Shown one piece after another: positions 58,481 through 64,000 of a DNA stretch of 64,000 bases. The position numbers and the translations under genes are program-made. How positions within the stretch are numbered: position 1 is the first letter of the stretch; the number at the start of each line of letters is the position of its first letter. Where the stretch lies: NCBI RefSeq assembly GCF_000308675.1, contig NZ_BAGE01000060.1, positions 1-64,000 on the forward strand, in the 5' to 3' direction. The DNA is from Nocardia paucivorans NBRC 100373. Its GTDB lineage: Bacteria; Actinomycetota; Actinomycetes; Mycobacteriales; Mycobacteriaceae. A model generated the notes under the pieces. The model did no database searches. It was given only the letters and a program-made list of their open reading frames with translations, and was not told where the DNA came from.

Positions 58481-60040
58481 TCACCGTCGCGGTATCGGAG
58501 CCTCCTGCGCGGTCTGCGCGGTGATCCGCCCGGTCTCCAGATAGGCCAGTACCGGTTCGTCCACCGTCGCGTTGCCCCGCCCGAAAGTACCGTGATCACC
58601 GCCCTGCACGGTGATGAGCGAACCGCCGAGCGCCTGTGCCATGGCCGGGGCGCCCGCATAGTCGGTGAGTGGATCGTGGCGGCTGTGCAGCAGCAGTGGC
58701 GGGGTGCGCAGTCCGACCCCGCCGATCGGCACCGGACGGGTGCGCGATTCCCATCCGCTACAGGCGATTCCGACCCGAACCAGATCGGCGCGCGCGTCCA
58801 TCGCATCACCACCGGAGCCGAGCGTCGCGAAAACCGACAGCAGTCGGTCCGGGCGTGCCGCTATGGCGTTCTCGTTACAGGTGACGGCAGAAAACACCGC
58901 GCGTCCACTGGGATCGGAACCGGTGACACCCTCGATGGCGAGCAGCCGGGAGATATCGGCCGGGTCGGCGTGCGCCTCGGCCATGGCAGTGGCGAACGCC
59001 GGCCAATAGGCCCGGGTGCGGATCGCCACCATGGTGGCGCCCAACAGCGGGACGTTCTCGGAACGCCCGCCGCCGGTCAATACCCGCATCATGTTCCGCA
59101 GCTTCCCCCACTGTTCGACGCCTCCGTCGACTCCCTTGCGGACCAGTCCGGCCAAGGGCTCGGGCAGATCCCCGGGCAGATCCCCGGAGCCGGTGGGGGG
59201 TGGGGTCAGGTTGGCGTACCAGCCGCCGCCCTGTTTCTCCACCAACTCCACCCAGGTGCGATACACCTGTAGCGGTGTCGCACCCAGGTGATAGGTGTCG
59301 TCGTGTTCGGCGATCCAGGTGAACAGGTCGCCCATCCGCTGTTTTCCCGCGGTCTGCTGTCGGGCGAACTGCTCGGTCCACACCCAGTTCGGGTGCACGG
59401 TGGAATCCAGGATCATCCGGTCCACGTGGTCCGGGAACAACGTCGCGTACACCGCGCCGAGATAGGTACCGTAGGAGATCCCCAGATAGCCGATACGATC
59501 CAGGCCGAGCGCGGCCCGCACCGCGTCCATATCGCGGGCGGTCTGTTCGGTGGTGATGGTGGCCGGATAACCCGGGTGCGCCGATTCGCACGCCTCCCAC
59601 AGAGAGGTGTCCTCCCCGTCGGGATCGGCGGCAGACATTCCACAGGTGAGCGGAGTGGACCAGCGCAATCCACGGGGTTGCACCGCGAACCGGTCGTAAT
59701 GGGTGGCCAGTTCGGCGGGTAGGACAGAACCGCGGCTCGCCCAGAAGTCGAGGGCATCCGCACCCGGCCCGCCCGGATTGGCGAAGAGAGCGCCGCGCCG
59801 CTCACCGGTGGCGGCGATCTTGCTGACGGTGATCTCGATCCGTGGGCCGTCCGGGCGCGCATGGTCCATCGGAACGGTGAGCACAGCACATCGCACCCCC
59901 GTGCCCGGGGTCACCGAACCCTCCGGACAGGAACCGAAGACGACCTCGGCCCGCGCGGACGGCGTGGTGAGCGACCCCAGAACCACTCCCACCGCGGCAC
60001 ATATCCCCGCGATACGCAAAAACCGCAGTGGGCTTTTCAC
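58481..60040 (-). CDS. Secreted alpha/beta-hydrolase with TAP-like C-terminal domain
   Basis: 519 residues from a GTG preceded by GGGAGGTG. The signal peptide KSPLRFLRIAGICAAVGVVLGSLTTPSARA ends at ARA-E. The hydrolase core has LFANPGGPGADALDF, the nucleophile elbow GYLGISYGTYLGAVYATLFPDHVDRMILDS (Ser of GISYGT), and the TAP C-terminal region PLLLHSRHDPLTDYAGAPAMAQALGGSLITVQGGDHGTFG with Asp and His. It belongs to the tripeptidyl-aminopeptidase/SlpD-E group of secreted actinobacterial peptidases or esterases. The proximity to glycerate kinase seems incidental. Confidence 0.87.
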   Translation of the reverse strand: MKSPLRFLRIAGICAAVGVVLGSLTTPSARAEVVFGSCPEGSVTPGTGVRCAVLTVPMDHARPDGPRIEITVSKIAATGERRGALFANPGGPGADALDFWASRGSVLPAELATHYDRFAVQPRGLRWSTPLTCGMSAADPDGEDTSLWEACESAHPGYPATITTEQTARDMDAVRAALGLDRIGYLGISYGTYLGAVYATLFPDHVDRMILDSTVHPNWVWTEQFARQQTAGKQRMGDLFTWIAEHDDTYHLGATPLQVYRTWVELVEKQGGGWYANLTPPPTGSGDLPGDLPEPLAGLVRKGVDGGVEQWGKLRNMMRVLTGGGRSENVPLLGATMVAIRTRAYWPAFATAMAEAHADPADISRLLAIEGVTGSDPSGRAVFSAVTCNENAIAARPDRLLSVFATLGSGGDAMDARADLVRVGIACSGWESRTRPVPIGGVGLRTPPLLLHSRHDPLTDYAGAPAMAQALGGSLITVQGGDHGTFGRGNATVDEPVLAYLETGRITAQTAQEAPIPRR

Positions 60041-60174
60041 ATCGGCACCTCCCGCCGGTCGTGGCCGCGTCCGGCATCCTGCATTCTGCGCACCGGCGTG
60101 GAGGGGCACAAGTCGAAGTGCGCCGCGCCGTCGTCGAGGGGGCAAATCGGGCGGTGACCGAGTAACGTCGAGCC

Positions 60175-60486
60175 ATGGCCACCGAGGTCCGCAACAATAT
60201 CGCGCTGGAGCGCTTCGAGATCCAGGTCGACGGCACTATCGCGGGCTACACCGAGTACCAGGACACCGTGTCCGAGCGAGCTTTCGTGCACACCGAGATC
60301 GACCCTCGCTTTCCCACCCGGGACTGCGCACGTGTCCTCATCGCGAAAGCGCTGGAGCACACCTACCGTGACGGCCTGGGGGCACTGCCGATGTGCCCGC
60401 TGGTACGTGACTTCTTCGCCGGCCGACCGGAGTTCCTGCCGATGGTCCCGCATTGGGCTCGGGATCGTTTCGGACTGTCCCGATAG
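60175..60486 (+). CDS. Small GNAT-like N-acetyltransferase (YjdJ type)
   Basis: 103 residues. RFEIQVDGTIAGYTEYQDTVSERAFVHTEIDPRFPTRDCARVLIAKALEHTYRDGLGALPMCPLVRDFFAGRPEF matches the compact GNAT domain of the YjdJ/GTNAT group, in which the acetyl-CoA loop (usually G-x-G) is shortened, here RFPTRDCARVLIAKAL. Known members are small cytoplasmic acetyltransferases of uncertain substrate. It is convergent with the acyltransferase gene. Confidence 0.8.
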   Translation: MATEVRNNIALERFEIQVDGTIAGYTEYQDTVSERAFVHTEIDPRFPTRDCARVLIAKALEHTYRDGLGALPMCPLVRDFFAGRPEFLPMVPHWARDRFGLSR

Positions 60487-60501
60487 CGGTCACGATGGGC
60501 C

Positions 60502-61263
60502 TCAGTAGGCCGCCACCGCCGCATCCAGCGCCTGTTGGAGATCGGCGCGCACCAGACGAGCGATTTCGGCGGGACGCGCCGGCAGCTCGGTGACCGGCAT
60601 CCCGAGGTGGAAACTCGCCGAAACGACCTCGTCCCGTGTCGGCTCGATCGTGGGGTCGGGGCGCGGGCCGTAACTCAGCCCCATACTCACCAGCGCCGGT
60701 CGCGCACCGAGTTTGGCGGCCCGGAACGCGATATGCCCGATTCCGCTGCCCACCGATTGCACCCGGGTATGGTCCACCTCGTTGCACGTGCCTTCCGGGA
60801 ATACCGCCAGGCAGTCACCGCCGGCGAGCCGTTCGGCGCAGATGTCCATCATGCGCTGCCCCGCCGCATTGACCGCGCGCACCCCGTGGTCCTTGCCGCG
60901 GAACACCGGGATGCCGCCCATCATGTCGATCCGGCGCCGTTGTTTCGGCTCTTCGAACAGCTCGTCCTTGGCCAGTACCCTGGCCCGACCGATTATCGGC
61001 CGTAGTTCGCTGCGCCAGGCGGCCGCGGCCACGGTGTAGGGGTCCGACTGGGACAGATGGTTGATCGCAATGAGCAGGGGCACCCGTCGGGCGATCAGTT
61101 CGCGAATGGCGCGACGGGCCCCCTCCGCATAACCGACCCGAGGGCGATAACGCCGCCCGAGCAGGGCATACGCTCCTTTGGCCTGGAGCCGGTTCTGTCG
61201 ATGGGCGCGATAGAAGTCGTAGACGGTATCGCTGTTGTCGAGCAGCACCACAGGCGGTTTCAT
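60502..61263 (-). CDS. 1-acyl-glycerol-phosphate/lysophospholipid acyltransferase (PlsC family)
   Basis: 253 residues, starting MKPPVVLLDNSDTVYDFYRA; the longer frame upstream starts with a segment antisense to the next gene's promoter and is rejected. LLIAINHLSQSDPYT carries the NHx4D catalytic motif, GGIPVFRGK and CLAVFPEGTCNEVDHTRVQSVGSG carry the FPEGT motif. The enzyme transfers acyl chains to a lysophospholipid or related acceptor at the membrane. There is no strong transmembrane segment. The acceptor is unknown. Confidence 0.86.
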   Translation of the reverse strand: MKPPVVLLDNSDTVYDFYRAHRQNRLQAKGAYALLGRRYRPRVGYAEGARRAIRELIARRVPLLIAINHLSQSDPYTVAAAAWRSELRPIIGRARVLAKDELFEEPKQRRRIDMMGGIPVFRGKDHGVRAVNAAGQRMMDICAERLAGGDCLAVFPEGTCNEVDHTRVQSVGSGIGHIAFRAAKLGARPALVSMGLSYGPRPDPTIEPTRDEVVSASFHLGMPVTELPARPAEIARLVRADLQQALDAAVAAY

Positions 61264-61388
61264 GTCGCAGACTCTACGTCGACCGGCCATGGGTCGCCCG
61301 GTCACGATCGAGTCGACGAGGCCCCGCTTCCCAACACAGACCGTAATTAGGAGCAGCGCGACGGCGAAATAGCTGCGATGATGACAAG

Positions 61389-62048
61389 GTGGCACGCGCA
61401 GATGACCCCGATGATCGCAAGACCAGCGGCGGTCGCGACGGCGGAAGAAATTTCGAACCCGGCCGCCGCGGCTTCCGACAGGGCGAGCAGGCGGTGCGCG
61501 CGGGAATGCTACTGGTGGCGTCGACCACCCTGTCCGATCCCAACTTCCGCCGCACCATCGTGTACATCATCGAGCACAACGATGCCGGAACCCTGGGGGT
61601 GGTTCTGAACCGTCCGACGGATACCGCGGTGCACGATGTACTGCCGCAGTGGTCGCAGGCCTGCGCGAGCCCGCGGACATTGTTCGTCGGCGGCCCGGTC
61701 AAGCACGACGCCGCGCTGTGCCTGGGCACGGTGCGGGTGGGCGCGTCCATTACCGGGGTGCCGGGACTGCGTCGGGTGGATGGGCGAGTGGTGCTGGTCG
61801 ATCTCGACGCCGACCCCGATCGGATCGGGGAACTGGTCGAGGGGATCCGCATCTTCGCGGGCTACTCCGGATGGACCTTCGGGCAACTGGAAGGCGAGCT
61901 GGACAACGACGATTGGATCGTGGTTTCGGCACTGCCCAGCGATCCCATCACCAGTCGGCGCGGTGATATGTGGGCCGACGTGCTACGTCGCCAGCCGTTG
62001 CCGCTGTCACTGCTGGCGACCCACCCCATCGAACTGGAACGCAACTGA
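61389..62048 (+). CDS. YqgE/AlgH family protein (UPF0301)
   Basis: 219 residues from GTG (a later start near codon 30 is possible because the first 35 residues are charged and unlike the family). The family core is VRAGMLLVASTTLSDPNFRRTIVYIIEHNDAGTLGVVLNRPTDTAVHDVLP, FVGGPVKHDAALCLGTV, LRRVDGRVVLVDLDADP and RIFAGYSGWTFGQLEGELDNDDWIVV. It corresponds to Rv0038. Function is unknown, although AlgH was linked to regulation of alginate in Pseudomonas. It is convergent with the MNIO operon. Confidence 0.9.
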   Translation: MARADDPDDRKTSGGRDGGRNFEPGRRGFRQGEQAVRAGMLLVASTTLSDPNFRRTIVYIIEHNDAGTLGVVLNRPTDTAVHDVLPQWSQACASPRTLFVGGPVKHDAALCLGTVRVGASITGVPGLRRVDGRVVLVDLDADPDRIGELVEGIRIFAGYSGWTFGQLEGELDNDDWIVVSALPSDPITSRRGDMWADVLRRQPLPLSLLATHPIELERN

Positions 62049-62098
62049 CCATTCCGCGCGAAAGTCCACCGTCTCGGCGAGAGAGCCGACATGTGGGC

Positions 62099-62452
62099 TC
62101 AGCCGCGCCGAAACGCACGCAGCAGCGCGGATAATCGACCCCACCGCGACGGCTCGTGCGGCGACCACGGGATGGCGGTATCGCGGGCGAAGCGGATGGC
62201 ATCGGCTGTAACACCGGTTTTCGGCCGATGTCGTGCCCATTCGACGAAACGGTCCAGGAAATCCGGGCCCGCCGCGTGTGCGAGCGTGGGATGGTGCGCG
62301 GCGATTTCGCGGGCACGTTTGCGCAGCAGCACCTCCGCGGCGGCGGCGACGGCAGCCCGATCGAAACCCGGCGGAACCGGGTCTCCCCTGACCAGGGCGC
62401 GCACCAACGCCGCTTGTTGTTCCCGCAACCGCGCCGCCTCCGGCCCGGTCAT
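62099..62452 (-). CDS. Small helical partner protein of the DUF692 enzyme (SCO6045-like)
   Basis: 117 residues: ALVRALVRGDPVPPGFDRAAVAAAAEVLLRKRAREIAAHHPTLAH then GPDFLDRFVEWARHRPKTGVTADAIRF. It is all helical, Ala/Arg-rich and resembles the N-terminal part of DUF2063/MbnC-type partners that bind MNIO enzymes and precursors. Its ATG overlaps the stop of the DUF692 gene (ATGA), so the two are translationally coupled. The frame is open further upstream but through the DUF692 gene. A recognition or scaffolding role is inferred from position and resemblance. Confidence 0.7.
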   Translation of the reverse strand: MTGPEAARLREQQAALVRALVRGDPVPPGFDRAAVAAAAEVLLRKRAREIAAHHPTLAHAAGPDFLDRFVEWARHRPKTGVTADAIRFARDTAIPWSPHEPSRWGRLSALLRAFRRG

Positions 62453-63312
62453 CGCATCCCGGCCCGGGCGTGAGTGGTGATCGGGGCCCGGCCCGCGGCG
62501 GCGGCGATGGCATCCAATTCGTCCAACAGCTCGGCGGCGGGCGGATAGTCGCCGTCCCGTTCGAGCATCAGCGGCACCGGACGGTCGGTGACGTACTCGG
62601 CGACGAGGGCCAATACCTCGGTCGGAACGGGATGACGGTGGGTGTCGTGATAGCGACCGGCGACCTCTTCGCCGCCCGCGACGTGGCAATAGGCGACCCG
62701 CTCGGCCGGTAGGCGAAACAGTTCGGCCATCGGGTCCCGGCCTCGGTTGCGGGCATTGGCGTAGACATTGGCGATATCGACGAGCAGATACACACCGGTG
62801 CGGTCGACGAGTTCGGCGAGAAATTCCGCCTCGGTGTACCGGTCGTCGGGCCAGTCGAACAATGCCGCGATGTTCTCCACCGCCAGCGGCACGTCGAGCG
62901 CTTCCTGCGTACGGGTGATATTCGTGGTCAACGCGTCCAACGCGGTATCGGTCCGCGGAACCGGCAGCAGATGCCCGGCTTCGATACCGCTTGCCCGAAC
63001 GAAGGCCACATGTTCGCTGGCCAGGGGCGCGCCGAGGGCGTCCGCGCAGGCCGCCAGATGCGCGACCCGTCGTTCGTCCACGGGCTCGGCGCCACCGAGT
63101 GAGAGCGAGACACCGTGCGCAACGACAATCGTGCCATTGCCGCGCAGGTGCTCGAGCTCGTCCGGAACCCGCACCGTGGCGGCTCGTCCGACCGCCGGGA
63201 GCGACTCCGCGATGACCTCGCAGAAGCCGAGCCCGTCCAACCGGGCGATCAGCCCGCAGATCGGTGGTCGCCAGCCGATACCGAGCGCGCCCTCGGGAAG
63301 TGGTCCGGACAC
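62449..63312 (-). CDS. DUF692 protein, multinuclear non-heme iron-dependent oxidative enzyme (MNIO, MbnB-like)
   Basis: 287 residues with a TIM-barrel layout. Expected metal ligands and neighbours are present: Glu36 (VIAESL), His66 (VVAHGVSLSLGG), Glu100-His101 (ASEHVAF), Glu146 (AVENIA), Asp179 and Asn182 (LLVDIANVYANARN), His210 (YCHVAGG), Asp223-x-His225 (HDTHRHPV) and Glu251 (MLERDGDYP). Known MNIO enzymes (MbnB, TglH, ApyH) use two or three irons and O2 to rearrange or cleave cysteine or aspartate of a peptide substrate. The gene starts 3 bp after the stop of the Cys/Gly-tailed membrane protein and overlaps its partner by 4 bp, indicating one operon. Confidence 0.9.
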   Translation of the reverse strand: MSGPLPEGALGIGWRPPICGLIARLDGLGFCEVIAESLPAVGRAATVRVPDELEHLRGNGTIVVAHGVSLSLGGAEPVDERRVAHLAACADALGAPLASEHVAFVRASGIEAGHLLPVPRTDTALDALTTNITRTQEALDVPLAVENIAALFDWPDDRYTEAEFLAELVDRTGVYLLVDIANVYANARNRGRDPMAELFRLPAERVAYCHVAGGEEVAGRYHDTHRHPVPTEVLALVAEYVTDRPVPLMLERDGDYPPAAELLDELDAIAAAAGRAPITTHARAGMR

Positions 63313-63315
63313 CGG

Positions 63316-64000
63316 TCAGCCACCGCAGCCACCGCAGCCACCGCAACCGCTGCAGCCGCTGTCACCACCGCCGCCGTCACCACCGCCCCCGCCGTCACCA
63401 CCGCTCCCGTCGGCCTGGGGAGCCGATATCGACTTCGACAGCCCTGGATCGAGCACCATCAGCGCGGCGGCGCCGTACAGCGCGGCCGCCGCAGCGGCGG
63501 CCGCCGGGCCGTATGTGGTGTAGGAGGGCGTATGCGACGGCCGCAGATGCCGATTGTCGAGGGTCGCGCGTTCTCGGGCGACCCGACCCATCGGGGTGAC
63601 CCGCACCGGGGCCACTATCTGCCACCAGACGAGGGTCAGCAGCACCAGGACGATTCCGAGGAAGAACACCGAATTGCCGTTGATCAGGCCCGCTATGAAT
63701 CGAACCGCGCCCAGCAGGCCGAGGATCACCACCGGCATACCGGCGTCGCGTAGAGTGCGCCGCAGCTCGTTCCCACCCAGGTAGCCGCGCCGGACGAGGT
63801 CGGCATGCAGCTCCGCCAACGCACCGTGCACCGACCGGGTGATGGCGGCGACCGACCGTGTGCGGCGACCGATCTGTTCACGCACGGCCAGGGTGAACGG
63901 ATCGAGCCCGGCCGGTTCGCGGTCGGCGGCGTCGGGTGCCGCGGCGCCGGTGGAATCGACGAGGTCGTAGCTGCGCAGCAGGGCGATCGCCGCCATCACC
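63316..64000 (-). CDS. TIGR04222-type membrane protein with Gly-rich, C-x2-C repeated tail (5' end beyond window)
   Basis: 227 residues are visible; the true N-terminus probably lies beyond the edge. After a helical region there are two membrane helices (AGMPVVILGLLGAVRFIAGLI, NSVFFLGIVLVLLTLVWWQIV), then VTPMGRVARERATLDNRHLRPS and an Ala-rich hydrophobic segment (AAAAAAAALYGAAALMVLD). The last 33 residues are Gly/Asp-rich and end CSGCGGCGGCGG, with Cys at 216, 219, 222 and 225 of the visible part. Near-neighbour status with a DUF692 enzyme fits the TIGR04222 family. The Cys tail is the candidate substrate. It is first in the operon. Confidence 0.8.
   Translation of the reverse strand, partial: VMAAIALLRSYDLVDSTGAAAPDAADREPAGLDPFTLAVREQIGRRTRSVAAITRSVHGALAELHADLVRRGYLGGNELRRTLRDAGMPVVILGLLGAVRFIAGLINGNSVFFLGIVLVLLTLVWWQIVAPVRVTPMGRVARERATLDNRHLRPSHTPSYTTYGPAAAAAAAALYGAAALMVLDPGLSKSISAPQADGSGGDGGGGGDGGGGDSGCSGCGGCGGCGG

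Noticed and set aside
62453..63346. Upstream extension of the small partner-protein frame (415 codons in total)
   Set aside because: The extension is antisense-free but out of frame with the DUF692 gene and has Arg/Gly-rich noise; the ATG at 62452 overlaps the DUF692 stop as expected for a coupled gene.
63316..63400. Tandem DNA repeats at the right end taken as a CRISPR or satellite array
   Set aside because: The repeats are explained by Cys/Gly and Gly/Asp codons in the tail of the membrane protein; there are no spacers.

Overview
The window is chromosomal DNA of a high-GC, mycolic-acid-producing actinomycete of the order Mycobacteriales. Nocardia or a close relative is most likely. This rests on gene content I recognise from the sequence: mmpL3 with its trmB and NYN-domain neighbours, aftD with a tiny DUF2613 secreted protein beside it, pgfA (DUF3068), lpqI, fadE5, fadA2, fabG4, htdX and GTP-type PEP carboxykinase. 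The order broadly follows the Rv0204c-Rv0244c segment of Mycobacterium tuberculosis, with extra genes inserted. GTG starts and ATGA overlaps are frequent. I saw no rRNA, tRNA, CRISPR array, transposase or prophage module.

Layout. 1-17.3 kb is a lipid-metabolism block: fadE5 (cut by the window edge), a cysteine-less thiolase-like protein, an enoyl-CoA hydratase, two alpha/beta hydrolases, an erythromycin-esterase homologue, a DUF4185 protein (probable endo-D-arabinanase), a VanW-type protein, 6-phosphogluconate dehydrogenase, then divergent fadA2 and fabG4-htdX. 17.5-25 kb holds pgfA, an acyltransferase, a DUF5685 protein with a dense cysteine tail, a TetR regulator, lpqI and isochorismate synthase. 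24.7-35 kb is an envelope-glycan block: DUF2613, aftD, a thiamine-binding protein, a flippase-like protein, a multi-spanning protein equivalent to Rv0226c, a GT4 glycosyltransferase and a methyltransferase. 35-36 kb is a poor region with two tiny ORFs. 36-47 kb holds PEP carboxykinase, a pair of degenerate dynamin-like proteins, an SDR and the trmB-NYN-mmpL3 operon. 47-57 kb contains a LiaF-like protein, an adenylate cyclase, a YbhN-type membrane protein, a penicillin-binding-protein-like lipoprotein without active-site residues, aroQ and several redox genes. 57-62 kb is mixed: glycerate kinase, a TAP-type secreted hydrolase, a GNAT, an acyltransferase and a YqgE protein.

The right edge (62.1-64 kb) carries the most unusual system. 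A membrane protein of TIGR04222 type ends in a Gly-rich tail with four cysteines in a C-x2-C register. It is followed by a DUF692 (multinuclear non-heme iron oxidase, MNIO) enzyme with its metal ligands intact and a small helical partner protein. These three are packed as one operon. The architecture is that of a peptide-modifying MNIO system in which a membrane-protein tail would be the substrate.

A second notable point is regulatory. A 14-bp palindrome of the form TTAC-N6-GTAA occurs twice upstream of fadE5, once in the fadA2/fabG4 divergent promoter (inside a 32-bp inverted repeat) and once directly upstream of the tetR gene. This suggests one local TetR regulon covering fatty-acid genes more than 20 kb apart.
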